DNA from: Micropruina sonneratiae
Lineage (GTDB): Bacteria > Actinomycetota > Actinomycetes > Propionibacteriales > Propionibacteriaceae
NCBI RefSeq assembly: GCF_025972045.1
Contig: NZ_JAPDHX010000004.1
Location: 248,001-312,000, forward strand
Length of the DNA: 64,000 nucleotides
Reading direction: 5' to 3'
Shown here: one piece after another, positions 52,621 to 61,210 of the stretch
Numbering within the stretch: the first letter of the stretch is position 1
Layout: each line of letters begins with the position of its first letter
Program-made: the position numbers and the translations under genes
Notes under the pieces: generated by a model
Database searches by the model: none
The model's input: the letters and a program-made list of their open reading frames with translations, nothing else
Told to the model about the DNA's origin: nothing

Positions 52621-53265
52621 TTACGGGTAGACCTTGCAATCGCTTGACCACCCGTAGTGGACGAAGTCCCGATTCAGCCGCAGTTGTGCGCACAGCGTCT
52701 TGTGCCACGGGTACCAACCAGCGGCTCCCCAGCTGAACTTCCCCAGCGCCGCGCCTCGGCCTTCCCAGCCCGCATTGAATGTTGCTTTGTCAACGCCATC
52801 GGGCTGCCAACCGATCCAGAACGCGCTCTGGAATCGCTGCGGCAAGTTCACCAACGAAACGCTGCCGCCGCTGACGCACACGTTCGTGGTGTTGGTCGTA
52901 GAGAAGAGCCTGCTACGCGTCACGCCCCCGTAGTACGACGACTCCAACGTCTTCTGCCAGCACCGCGCGGTCGACCCTGAGTTGGGGCTCACGCTGTTTG
53001 AGGGCGTCGACTTGATGATGCGGAGCTTGATCGAGCCCTTCTTGACCTCCTTGTAGACGAGCGCACGATCCTTCTTCGGCAGTGCGTAGTAGGTCTTCTT
53101 CGGGTGCTTCGACTTGATGATCTTCGAGATCAAGGTCTTCACCCTGGACGCGGAACTCGCCGCCTGGGCAGGCGTAGCTGGCGCGCCGGTGACAAGGACG
53201 AGACCGAACAGCAAGGCGAGCAGCAGTGGGACGAGACGGGCCGTCCGGGCATTGGGTACGGACAC
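52621..53265 (-). CDS. secreted protein of unknown function on the island
   Basis: A 214-residue protein with a signal peptide: a basic start (SVPNARTARLVPLLLAL) followed by a hydrophobic core and an AxA-type cut near residue 35. The mature part is rich in Lys and Ser (IIKSKHPKKTYYALPKKD) and then in aromatic residues (SAFWIGWQPDG, AAGWYPWHKTLC). Four Cys residues could form two disulfides. It has no recognisable domain. The GTG start follows GAGAGG. The codon use is less GC-rich than in the flanking chromosome, consistent with acquisition with the island. Confidence 0.6.
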   Translation of the reverse strand: MSVPNARTARLVPLLLALLFGLVLVTGAPATPAQAASSASRVKTLISKIIKSKHPKKTYYALPKKDRALVYKEVKKGSIKLRIIKSTPSNSVSPNSGSTARCWQKTLESSYYGGVTRSRLFSTTNTTNVCVSGGSVSLVNLPQRFQSAFWIGWQPDGVDKATFNAGWEGRGAALGKFSWGAAGWYPWHKTLCAQLRLNRDFVHYGWSSDCKVYP

Positions 53266-53390
53266 GGGGAATCCTCTCTTGCTAGCCTTTGGAGGGTGTT
53301 GCGGCCAGCGAAGATGGCGATCCTAACCCACGAACTAAAAGATACCTATACGTTTGCAGGGATGAGTATTTAGGACGCGCGAACTTAATA
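53266..53390. other. AT-rich spacer between the secreted-protein gene and the second ISL3 copy
   Basis: These 125 bases are clearly AT-richer than the surrounding genome (for example AAAAGATACCTATACGTTTG). They contain no coding frame that I can support. They probably hold the promoter of the secreted-protein gene on the minus strand. Confidence 0.4.
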
Positions 53391-54824
53391 GGCTCTTCAC
53401 AATCCACGGTGTAGTTGGGATCTGAATCCGCCGGTTTCGAGTAGCGATCTGGCGATGTAGTTGGTCAGGTTCCGGAAGCCGAGGGGTGATCCGCGGAGGT
53501 GTTCGAGTCGGCCGTTGATGGCCTCGGTGAGTCCGTTGGATGTGCCGGGTCGGTCGAAGTAGGCGAGCACGTCGACCGTCCGTTGTTTCAGGGTTCGGCC
53601 CAGCGATCGGAGTTCGACGAGCGCGGCGGGGACGCCGCTGCTGAGGCTGGCGATGAGTTGTTTCATCAGGTCGCGGCCGCGGACAGGGTCGGGGTCGCGG
53701 TAGGAGGTGACCATGAGCTGTAGGCGGCCCAGGTGACCTCGACGACGACGTGGGCGTCGTCGGCGAACAGCTGCTCGAGGCGGTTCTTCTGTTTGTCGGT
53801 GAGCAGGCTGGTGCCGGTGTGCAGGGTGCGTCGGGCGGAGTAGAGCGGGTCGCCGGCACGGCCGCGGTGGCCGTGGAGGTCTTGCTGGATGCGGCGGCGG
53901 CACTTGTCGAGGGCGTCGCCGGCGAGACGGACGACGTGGTACGGGTCCATCACCGCGACCGCGTCGGGCAACTCCTTGGTGGTGGCGGTCTTGAACCCGG
54001 TGAAGCCGTCCATCGCGACCACCTCGACGGCGTCGCGCCAGGCCTGGTCTCGTTCAGCCAGCCAAGCCTTGAACACCTGTTTGGAGCGGCCCTCGACCAT
54101 GTCGAGCAGCCTCGCGGGGGCCTTGCCGGTGCGTGGGCCGGTCAGGTCGATATCACGGTGACGTACTTGTCGCCGCGGCGGGTGTGGCGCCACACGTGCT
54201 CATCGACCCCGATCGTGGTGACCCCGTCGAACCGCTGTGGGTCGTTGATCAGCACCCGTCTGCCCTCGGCCAGCACCGCGGCGTTGGCGGTGTTCCAACT
54301 GACGTCCAGCCCCTCGGCGATCCGGGCCACGGTGAGGTGCTGCACCACGATCCCCTCCAGCGCCCACCGCAAGCCACGCCGCGACAGCCTGGCATTGGGT
54401 TCGGCGGCCCGGCTGGTGTCCTGGCGCCACACATGGCGACAGTCGGCGCCCCGATACCGGCGGACGATCACCTCCAGCACGGTCGGCCGCCAGCCGAGCG
54501 GCTCGTGCGCGAGCCGACGCACCACCGTGTCCCGCAGCAGACCGCGTTGGCCGCAGCGGTGACACCAGTCGTCCGGCTCCACAACCCGGCACGCGATCAC
54601 CGCCCGTGCTGGTTCGATTCGTTGACCAACCGCAACCAGGCCCAGCTCGTCGAGCCGGCAGAAGGTGGTCAGGTCAGGGGCAGCGAAGGTAGCGTCAGGC
54701 ACGTCGAGGTCTTCCGGATGGTTTGGTGTGAGAACCCCCATCCTCGGAAGACCTCGACCCTCACCCCGGCACCGACGCGCCGCCCACCATCACACCCCAC
54801 CTACACCCCCGATTGTGATGAGCC
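53391..54824 (-). mobile_element. ISL3-family insertion sequence, decayed copy
   Basis: A 1434-bp element closely related to the copy at 50361-51796 and in the same direction. The right end has the same inward GGCTCATCACAATCGGGGGT. The left end (GGCTCTTCACAATCCACGGT) has diverged. No target duplication is visible. The flanks are ACTTAATA and CCGTCCCC. Confidence 0.88.
53397..54741 (-). pseudogene. ISL3-family transposase with two frameshifts
   Basis: The same protein as the intact copy but broken by two one-base losses. Near 54151 the intact ATGATCAC has become ATATCAC, which shifts the frame after the first catalytic Asp. Near 53719 CGCTGGTAGG has become AGCTGTAGG, which shifts it again before the last quarter. 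The pieces are readable as DEHVWRHTRRGDKYVTV, then DLTGPRTGKAPARLL, then RDPDPVRGRDLMKQLIASL. It cannot make active enzyme but its ends could still be mobilised by the intact copy. Confidence 0.9.
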
Positions 54825-54846
54825 CCGTCCCCATTTCAGGCCAATC

Positions 54847-57474
54847 TCAGTCGGTGACGTCGAGGTAGCCGTGCGCGCCACGCTCGGCGTCGGCCATCAC
54901 GTGACTGACCAGCGGGTACCGCCCGGGCTCGTGGAACACCGCCTCGACGAAACCTCCCTCGGCCGGTCCGAGAGTGAGCACCTGAGCGCCCCCCGAGCGG
55001 TTTCCGAAGGCGTCCCGGCCGCGGTCGAGCCGGTAGCCACCCTCCCGGTAGACGGTGTCGAACTGCCCGCCGACGATGTGGATGCTGCTCGACCGGTTCG
55101 GACCCGCGTCCAGGACCCACAGCCGCACCCGCTCGCCCACCTTCGCCGACAGGGGCGCACTGTCGTAGCCGTTGGCGACCCCGTTGAACACCACATGGTC
55201 GGGGGTGCCGGCCGCGTGCGCGCGCGCGGCGTCCACCTCGGCGGCCGAGGCGGCGTCGGTGGCGGTCGACTGCAGGTACACCTCGGACTGCACCAGCAGG
55301 TACGACCGGTCGGCGGCGGGCAGCCCGTCGGGTTCGATCACCACCGCCCCGGTCATCCCGGCGGCGATGTGGGCGCTCATCGGCGCCGTCGAGCAGTGGT
55401 ACATCCACACCCCCGCCCGGGTGGCGGTGAAGCGGTAGGTGAGCCGCTGCCCCGGCTCGATGGTGCGCATCGGCCGGTCCGGGGCCAGGGCCCCGGCGTG
55501 GAAGTCGATCGAGTGCCCCATCGAACCGTCGTTGACCAGGGTGATCACGAACACGTCGCCCACCCGGCCGTGCAGCGCCGGACCGACCGGGCCGCCGTTG
55601 TAGGTCCAGCGCCGCTGCCACACCCCCGGCGCCACCTCGAGCGGCACCTCGGTCACGGTCAGCGTCAGCCGGTGCACACGCTCGCCACCCAGCGGTGGCA
55701 GCACCGGGTCGACGATGCGCGCCGGCCCGGCCCCGGTGTCAGCGGGCATCGGGTGACCGTCACCGTCCGACGCGGTCGAAGACGGTTGCGCGGCCGGCTG
55801 GTCGTCGACCACCACATCGAACACCATCCCCATCAGCCTGTGCCCGGCCACCGAGCAGTAGCCCTCGAGCGCGGCGCCGATGATGCCGGCGTCGAGCTCG
55901 GTCCGTGCGCCCGGTGCGACCCGGCCGCTGGCCGCCGATCCGATCACCAGGTCGTGGGTGGTGGTGTCGGCATTGATCAGGACGACCACCAGCCGGTCGC
56001 CGCGCCGCACCTGCACCTGCGCGGGGCTGAAGTGCATATCGTGGGCGGTCACCTCGACCCGCACCACCCGTCCGGTCGAAGCCACCGCCCCGCCGGACGC
56101 CCCGGTCAGGCCGGCCGCGGAGGGGTCCACACCGACGCCGATGACGAGCGCGACGGCCAGGGTGGTACAGCCGGCGATCAGCTGACCGCCGGTGAAGATC
56201 GTCGGCCGAGCCCGCCGCTGCCCGCCCTCGTCGGACGGTGTCGCCCCATCGGCGGGTCGGCGGCGCGCAGCCAGGCCGGCGCGCAGGCCCAGTGCCATCA
56301 GCGGCAGGAACGAGGCGGCTGCGAGCAGCGCCAGCAGCGATCCTGTGACCTTGACCCAGCTGGGGCTGGGCAGCAGCCACAGGGCCACGCCGCCGTTGAT
56401 CGCGATCAGCCGGACGCCTCCCGCCCGGTCGAACCAGGCCTGCGCCGCTCGGGCCACCCGCGGACCCCCACCCAGCACCACGGGCAACAGATAGGACAGT
56501 GCACCGGTCAGCAGTTGCACCGCGAAACCGGCGCCCAGCGCCGCTGCCGGCCAGACGAACCCCTGCCTCACCGCCGCCCAGTCGGTTGCGGTGACCAGGA
56601 GCCAGCCCGCCCAGGCGAGCCCGATCACCAGCCAGGCCAGCGAGGCTGCGACCGAGGAGGCGGCGAACTCGCGCGGCGGGCTGGTCCGCACCGGCCGCAC
56701 CAGCCCCCGCCCCCACAGCGACAGCGCGCCGAGGTAGCAGACCAGCCCGGTGGTCGCCAGCCACCCCACCCCGGCCAGCGCGCCACCGACGGCGATCGCG
56801 ATTCCGCCGCCGAAGACCGGCAGCGCCTGCCGGGTCCAGCGCTCGGCGGTGGCGTCCATCCTGGTCCGCAGCATGGTCGGCCACAGGGTGAGCAGGGTGC
56901 CCGTCACGGTCAGCCCGACCCAGCCGAGCAGGTTCGCCAGGGCGTGTGCGACCAGCAGCCGGCCGTGCCACGGGTCGGGCCACTCCAGGGCCAGCGTCAC
57001 GCCCAGACCGATGCCGACCAGCAGGCACCCGGACGCCACGACGTAGTACCGCACGCTCACCCGGAACCGCGCCGGCAGGGCGGCCCGCACCATGCCGGTC
57101 AGCGCGGTCGCGTGCCACCCGACCGCCGCCGCGACCAGCAGGCCGCCGACAAGCGTCACCGGCCACCAGGCGGTGGGTACCCCCACCAGCACCGCCGACG
57201 CACCCGCCAGCAGCAGGGCGAGGCGCTGGGTGTGACGCCGCGCTTCGGCCGCCGACGCGGGCCGATGCAGCAGGGTCTGGGCGAAGTGGAAGCTCCACAC
57301 CACGATCGCGTGGGTCAGCGCTCCCAGCAGTACCAGGTGCAGCAGCAGCCAGTTGGCGTCCGTCAGCCACCGGTGGGCGACGGCGACCAGCACGGCGACG
57401 ACCAGCCAGCCGATCAGCGGCAGGTCGCGGAGCCTGGAGCGGCCACGCGCCCCGATGCGGGGTGCGGGACTCAC
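54847..57474 (-). CDS. nirK: membrane-anchored NirK-type copper nitrite reductase with extra cupredoxin domain
   Basis: An 875-residue enzyme expected to reduce nitrite to nitric oxide outside the membrane. The first about 430 residues hold 10-12 hydrophobic helices with several His residues (LLHLVLLGALTHAIVVWSFH), resembling a quinol- or heme-binding membrane domain. A cupredoxin follows at about 470-570 (TTTHDLVIG, EGYCSVAGHRLMGM). The last 300 residues are the two-domain NirK core. MGHSIDFH, MYHCSTAPMSAHIAAGM and LVSHVM supply type 1 copper (His, Cys, His, Met) and type 2 copper (His, His, His) ligands, all present. The GTG start overlaps the hemerythrin stop by four bases. Confidence 0.9.
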   Translation of the reverse strand: MSPAPRIGARGRSRLRDLPLIGWLVVAVLVAVAHRWLTDANWLLLHLVLLGALTHAIVVWSFHFAQTLLHRPASAAEARRHTQRLALLLAGASAVLVGVPTAWWPVTLVGGLLVAAAVGWHATALTGMVRAALPARFRVSVRYYVVASGCLLVGIGLGVTLALEWPDPWHGRLLVAHALANLLGWVGLTVTGTLLTLWPTMLRTRMDATAERWTRQALPVFGGGIAIAVGGALAGVGWLATTGLVCYLGALSLWGRGLVRPVRTSPPREFAASSVAASLAWLVIGLAWAGWLLVTATDWAAVRQGFVWPAAALGAGFAVQLLTGALSYLLPVVLGGGPRVARAAQAWFDRAGGVRLIAINGGVALWLLPSPSWVKVTGSLLALLAAASFLPLMALGLRAGLAARRRPADGATPSDEGGQRRARPTIFTGGQLIAGCTTLAVALVIGVGVDPSAAGLTGASGGAVASTGRVVRVEVTAHDMHFSPAQVQVRRGDRLVVVLINADTTTHDLVIGSAASGRVAPGARTELDAGIIGAALEGYCSVAGHRLMGMVFDVVVDDQPAAQPSSTASDGDGHPMPADTGAGPARIVDPVLPPLGGERVHRLTLTVTEVPLEVAPGVWQRRWTYNGGPVGPALHGRVGDVFVITLVNDGSMGHSIDFHAGALAPDRPMRTIEPGQRLTYRFTATRAGVWMYHCSTAPMSAHIAAGMTGAVVIEPDGLPAADRSYLLVQSEVYLQSTATDAASAAEVDAARAHAAGTPDHVVFNGVANGYDSAPLSAKVGERVRLWVLDAGPNRSSSIHIVGGQFDTVYREGGYRLDRGRDAFGNRSGGAQVLTLGPAEGGFVEAVFHEPGRYPLVSHVMADAERGAHGYLDVTD

Positions 57475-57974
57475 AGCGTGGAGTCGTCCCGGTGGCCCGC
57501 CGCCTCGCCGTGACCGTGCACGTGCAACTCGCCGCCGTCGTGGGAGTGCGGGGTGATCGCGTGCACCTCCTCCCACTGCGGTCCGTCCAGCGCGATCGCC
57601 GCGGCCGGGAACAGGCCGTTGTCCTCCTTGTCGATGTGGGCGCGCAGAGCGTCCTCGAAGTGCATCATCGCCAATCGGTCCCCCGGGGCGAGGGTCTCCA
57701 GCAACCCGGCCAGCATCTCGTGCTCGCCGCACAGGGTGGCGATGTGGCCGGCGTACACCTCGTCGCGCGCCATCACGGTGAACAGTCCGGCCTCCTCCGC
57801 CACCGTGTGCGGCCACAGCAACTCCGCCACCCTCGCGCGCGCCGTGTCGAGCGCCGCCTGCTCACCCGAGGCCACCGCCGCCCGCAGCGCTCCGTTGGCG
57901 TTGATGATCTCCACGTGCTCGGTCATGAACCGCCCGATCACCTCGATCGAGTCACATCCGCAGTAGCTGCACAT
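57471..57974 (-). CDS. hemerythrin HHE domain protein
   Basis: A 167-residue four-helix protein with a di-iron site. The His and carboxylate ligands are visible in MTEHVEIINANGAL, WPHTVAEEAGLF, CGEHEMLAGLLE and HIDKEDNGLFPAA. The N-terminus MCSYCGCDS has three Cys, and the C-terminus is rich in His (HSHDGGELHVHGHGEAAGH). Such proteins detect or remove nitric oxide or repair nitrosylated iron centres. The ATG at 57974 has AAAGGAG upstream. It precedes nirK in one transcript, so handling of nitric oxide made by NirK is the most likely job. Confidence 0.88.
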   Translation of the reverse strand: MCSYCGCDSIEVIGRFMTEHVEIINANGALRAAVASGEQAALDTARARVAELLWPHTVAEEAGLFTVMARDEVYAGHIATLCGEHEMLAGLLETLAPGDRLAMMHFEDALRAHIDKEDNGLFPAAAIALDGPQWEEVHAITPHSHDGGELHVHGHGEAAGHRDDSTL

Positions 57975-57997
57975 CGACACTCCTTTTTTCACATAGC

Positions 57998-58022
57998 TTC
58001 TTGTAGAAAATATCACTAGCAT
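57998..58022. promoter_or_regulatory. regulator promoter box and candidate operator
   Basis: TTCTTGTAGAA (57998-58008) is an 11-base imperfect palindrome, TTCT-TGT-AGAA, in the AT-rich 54-base gap between the divergent hemerythrin and regulator genes. TAGCAT (58017-58022) is followed by six bases and the regulator GTG, a leaderless spacing. Autoregulation at this palindrome is possible. Confidence 0.45.
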
Positions 58023-58028
58023 GGCCGG

Positions 58029-58655
58029 GTGAGCACGCCCCAACCGCGCGGCCCCCGACGGGCCCGCACCGACCGGCCCCGAGCGGCGGCACTGCGGGTG
58101 CTGAAGGTTCTCGCCGCAGCCGACGCTCCGGCCACGCTGGCCGCGCTCAGCGAATCGCTGGGCGGCCACCCGAACACCACCCGCGCCCAGCTCGAACACC
58201 TGGTCAGCGCCGGGTTCGCCACCGAGACGTCGCTACCGGCGTCCGGGCGGGGACGGCCGGCGCGAGCCTGGCGGGCCACCCTGGACGGCCGACAGGTGGC
58301 CGGCGAGGCGCCCGACCGGGAGCTGTGGGATCCCCTGCTTGAGGCGATGGCCGAGCACCTGGCGTCCGGCCCCGAACCGGGCACGGCCGCGCGGGAGGTA
58401 GGCCGGGGGTGGGGCGTCCGGCTGGTAGCGGCGGGCACCGACGACCTGGTCGGCGTCCTGACCCGGCAGGGCTTCACCCCCGAGCCGGACGCCGACGGGA
58501 TCGCGCTGCGCACCTGCCCGTTGCTGGATGCGGCCGTGCACCGGCCCGACGTGGTGTGCGGCATCCACCAGGGCATGATCGACGCGATCGCCGACAGCCC
58601 GCAGCGGCTGCTGCCGTTCGCCCGGCCCGGCGCCTGCCTGGTGCGGCCGGCGTGA
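58029..58655 (+). CDS. HTH transcriptional regulator, COG2345-like with C-terminal Cys residues
   Basis: A 208-residue regulator. The winged helix covers about residues 18-85 (VLKVLAAADAPATLAALSESLGGHPNTTRAQLEHLVSAGF). The C-terminal half resembles the SufR-type domain of COG2345. It has Cys in LRTCPLLDA, in DVVCGIHQGM and in PGACLV, a spacing that may hold an iron-sulfur cluster. Such a cluster could sense nitric oxide or redox state, fitting the neighbouring nirK and hemerythrin genes. It is divergent from them and overlaps the downstream moaB-like gene by GTGA. Direct control of the nitrite genes is inferred from position. Confidence 0.78.
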   Translation: MSTPQPRGPRRARTDRPRAAALRVLKVLAAADAPATLAALSESLGGHPNTTRAQLEHLVSAGFATETSLPASGRGRPARAWRATLDGRQVAGEAPDRELWDPLLEAMAEHLASGPEPGTAAREVGRGWGVRLVAAGTDDLVGVLTRQGFTPEPDADGIALRTCPLLDAAVHRPDVVCGIHQGMIDAIADSPQRLLPFARPGACLVRPA

Positions 58656-59173
58656 GCGCGAGCGAACGGGTGGGTGAGATCCCGGACGCCACGCTGCGCT
58701 GCGCGGTGATCACAGTGTCCGACGAGATCGCCGCCGGCCAGGACGAGAACCGGGCAGGCCCGCTGGCGGTGGCCGCGCTGGCCGGCCACGGGGCCGCGGC
58801 GAGCCTGCGGACCGTGCCGGACGACGTGGCGGCCATCAGGGCGGCTGTGACCACCGCCATCGACGACGGCGCCCGGGTGGTGATCACCAGCGGCGGCACG
58901 GGGGTCGGACCGTCCGACGTCACCGTCGACGCGGTCGCGCCGCTGCTCAGCTACCAGCTTCCCGGCATCTGCGAGGAGGTCCGCCGCCGTGGCGCGACGA
59001 GGGTGGCGGCGGCGCTGCTGTCCCGCGAGGTCGCCGGGGTGATCCTCGACGACCGGCCCACGTTCGTGCTGACCGCTCCCGGCTCCCGCGGCGGGATGCG
59101 CGACGCGATCGCGGTGGTCGGGCCGCTGCTGATCGAGATCGTCGGCCGGCTGGACGGCGCCGGGCACCACTGA
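58652..59173 (+). CDS. molybdopterin biosynthesis protein, MogA/MoaB-like
   Basis: A 173-residue trimeric-type protein that adenylylates molybdopterin before molybdenum insertion. CAVITVSDEIAAGQDENRAGP, with a conserved ATP-binding Asp, and VVITSGGTGVGPSDVTVDAV, the molybdopterin-binding GGTG motif, are present. LTAPGSRGGMRDAI is the third conserved segment (usually LPGxPxA). The family includes both MogA and MoaB, which are not separable here. The molybdenum enzyme next door is nitrate reductase NarG, which gives the protein an obvious client. It overlaps the regulator gene by four bases. Confidence 0.87.
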   Translation: MSASERVGEIPDATLRCAVITVSDEIAAGQDENRAGPLAVAALAGHGAAASLRTVPDDVAAIRAAVTTAIDDGARVVITSGGTGVGPSDVTVDAVAPLLSYQLPGICEEVRRRGATRVAAALLSREVAGVILDDRPTFVLTAPGSRGGMRDAIAVVGPLLIEIVGRLDGAGHH

Positions 59174-59179
59174 GCCCTC

Positions 59180-59218
59180 CCGCCGCCCCGACGCATCCCC
59201 CGTGCGCCGGGACGGCGG
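59180..59218. terminator. bidirectional terminator-like hairpin between moaB-like gene and narK
   Basis: The arm CCGCCGCCCCGACGCA (59180-59195) and the opposite arm TGCGCCGGGACGGCGG (59203-59218) pair over 16 bases with two imperfect positions. The loop is TCCCCCG. It fills the gap between two convergent genes. No T-run is present. Confidence 0.55.
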
Positions 59219-59225
59219 CCCCGGG

Positions 59226-60449
59226 TCAGGCCTTCGCCGACTCCTCCACGGACGAGCGCGGCCTGCGTTGCAGGAGCAGGGCGAGCACCATCGCCAGCCC
59301 GGCGGTGATCACCAGCAACCACAACCCCAACGCGTAGGAGTTGGTCTGCGGGTTGTAGGTGGCGCCCATCACCAGCGGCGGGAAGTACCCGCCCAGTCCG
59401 CCGGCGGCAGCCACCACCCCGCTGACCGAGCCGACCTTGTCGGCGGGTGCCAGGCGTGGCACCCAGCCGAACACGGACCCCATCCCGACGCCGAGCGCGG
59501 CGGCCATGGCGAGGAAGGTGGCCCCGGTGACGATGCCCTCGGGCGGCTGCAGGCTCACCACCCAGGCCAGGGCGGCCACCCCGACCAGGGAGATCACCGT
59601 GATCAGCTTGGCTCCCAGCTTGTCGGCGAGGATGCCACCGATCGGGCGGGCGATCACCGCGGCGATCACGAAGCTGCCCATTCGGGTTCCGGCGCCGATC
59701 TGGTCGACCTGGTCGGGGTAGACGGTCGTCAGGTACTTCGGCAGATAGGTCGAGAAGGCCACGAAGCCACCGAACACGATCGCGTACAGGAACGACATCT
59801 GCCAGGTGATCGGCAGCTTCAGCGCCCCCAGCACCACGGGCACCACCGGTCGCGGGTTGGGCTGCCAGGCCGGCGACTCCTTCATGCAGAACCACACCAC
59901 GACGGCCATCACCGCCATCACCGCCGCGATCAGCAGGTGCGTGTTCAGGTACCCGATCCCGGCCGCCAGCCGCGGGGTGAGGAAGGCCGAGACCGCCGTG
60001 CCGATCATGCCCATGCCGAACACGCCGTTGGCGAAGCCGCGTTGCCCCGGCGGGTACCAGGCGCTGGAGAACGGGATGCCGACCGCGAAGATGGTGCCCG
60101 CGACGCCGAGGTAGAAGCCGGCCCCGATCAGCAGCCAGAAACTCTTGAGGCTGCCGGCCAGTGCCACCAGCAACACCGCGGGCACCGCTCCCAGCAGGAC
60201 GTAGGCGAACATCCGGCGTCCGCCCAGCCGGTCGGTCATCGCCCCGGTGAGCACCCGGCCCAGCGCCCCGACCAGCACCGGGGTCGCGAGCATCAGCGAG
60301 ATCTGGCCCTCGTTCAGACCCATCTCGGTGGCGTAGGTCTTCTGCAGCGGCGAGATCGACATCCAGGCCCAGAACCCGGTGGTCGACGCCAGGGTCGCCA
60401 GCAGCACCTGGCCCAGGCGTCCCTGGTACACGGCGGGCTGTTCGGTCAT
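59226..60449 (-). CDS. narK: nitrate/nitrite transporter NarK
   Basis: A 407-residue MFS carrier with about 12 helices. The NarK family pattern is visible in FWAWMSISPLQKTYA, LVGALGRVLTGAMTDRLGGRRMFAYVLLGAVP (MFS loop with a conserved substrate-binding Arg nearby) and FANGVFGMGMIGTAVSAFLTPRL (nitrate signature region). A second signature-like stretch is VSGVVAAAGGLGGYFPPLVMGATYN. It probably imports nitrate and/or exports nitrite. It is the last gene of the nar operon and overlaps narI by four bases (ATGA). Confidence 0.93.
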   Translation of the reverse strand: MTEQPAVYQGRLGQVLLATLASTTGFWAWMSISPLQKTYATEMGLNEGQISLMLATPVLVGALGRVLTGAMTDRLGGRRMFAYVLLGAVPAVLLVALAGSLKSFWLLIGAGFYLGVAGTIFAVGIPFSSAWYPPGQRGFANGVFGMGMIGTAVSAFLTPRLAAGIGYLNTHLLIAAVMAVMAVVVWFCMKESPAWQPNPRPVVPVVLGALKLPITWQMSFLYAIVFGGFVAFSTYLPKYLTTVYPDQVDQIGAGTRMGSFVIAAVIARPIGGILADKLGAKLITVISLVGVAALAWVVSLQPPEGIVTGATFLAMAAALGVGMGSVFGWVPRLAPADKVGSVSGVVAAAGGLGGYFPPLVMGATYNPQTNSYALGLWLLVITAGLAMVLALLLQRRPRSSVEESAKA

Positions 60450-61210
60450 CGCTTGCCTCGCTCTCGGTCACGGGTACCCACCGGATCCCAGCCGCGGACG
60501 CGGGTGTGGGACGCCGCGGCAGGGACCTCGTCGCGGCTGCGGTACACGATGTAGGGACGGAACAGGTAGTGCAGCGGCACGGTGAAGGCGTGCACCAGCC
60601 GGCTGAACGGCATCAGCACGATCAGCGCGAAGCCCATCAGCACATGCACCTTGAACTGCCAGGTGCTGGCGGCCATCGCCTCCACGTCGGGCTGCAGGAT
60701 CAGCAGCGAACGGAACCAGATCGAGACGGTCTCGCGGTAGTTGTGGTGCTCGCCGGTCGGGGTGTGGTCGCCGGTCAGCGTGGCCAGCATGCCCAGCACG
60801 ATCGCGGCCACCAGCACCACGTACATCAACTTGTCGTTGCGGGTGGTGGCCAGGAAGACCGGGCCGGTGGTGCGGCGGCGGTAGATGAGCAGTGCGATGC
60901 CGGCCAGCGTGGCGATGCCGGCCACCGTGCCCGCACCCAGCGCGACCGCGTGATAGGTCTCCTGGCTGACCACCAGGTCGGTCCACGACTTCGGGATCAG
61001 CAGCCCCATCAGGTGACCGACCAGCACCACGAACAGGCCGTAGTGGAACATCGGCGAGGCGATCCGCAGCAGCCGCGACTCGTACAGCTGCGACGAGCGG
61101 GTCGTCCAGCCGAACTGGTCGTAGCGGTAGCGCCAGATGGTGCCGGCCACCAGCACCAACGCGACCAGGTACGGCAGTACGCCCCACAGCATGATGTCGA
61201 GCGGATTCAT
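60446..61210 (-). CDS. narI: respiratory nitrate reductase gamma subunit (cytochrome b)
   Basis: A 254-residue membrane subunit that takes electrons from menaquinol to NarH through two b-type hemes. Five helices are visible. Heme ligands are expected from SPMFHYGLFVVLVGHLMG (two His) and FKVHVLMGF and LVHAFTVPLHYL in the later helices. SQETYHAVALGAG is a conserved loop. The C-terminal RDEVPAAASHTRVRGW is polar and cytoplasmic. It overlaps narJ by four bases. The length is slightly above that of typical NarI. Confidence 0.95.
   Translation of the reverse strand: MNPLDIMLWGVLPYLVALVLVAGTIWRYRYDQFGWTTRSSQLYESRLLRIASPMFHYGLFVVLVGHLMGLLIPKSWTDLVVSQETYHAVALGAGTVAGIATLAGIALLIYRRRTTGPVFLATTRNDKLMYVVLVAAIVLGMLATLTGDHTPTGEHHNYRETVSIWFRSLLILQPDVEAMAASTWQFKVHVLMGFALIVLMPFSRLVHAFTVPLHYLFRPYIVYRSRDEVPAAASHTRVRGWDPVGTRDRERGKR

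Noticed and set aside
50361-54824. A functional composite transposon
   Set aside because: One transposase is frameshifted twice, one terminal repeat has diverged and no target duplication surrounds the whole block, so mobility as a unit is not supported.
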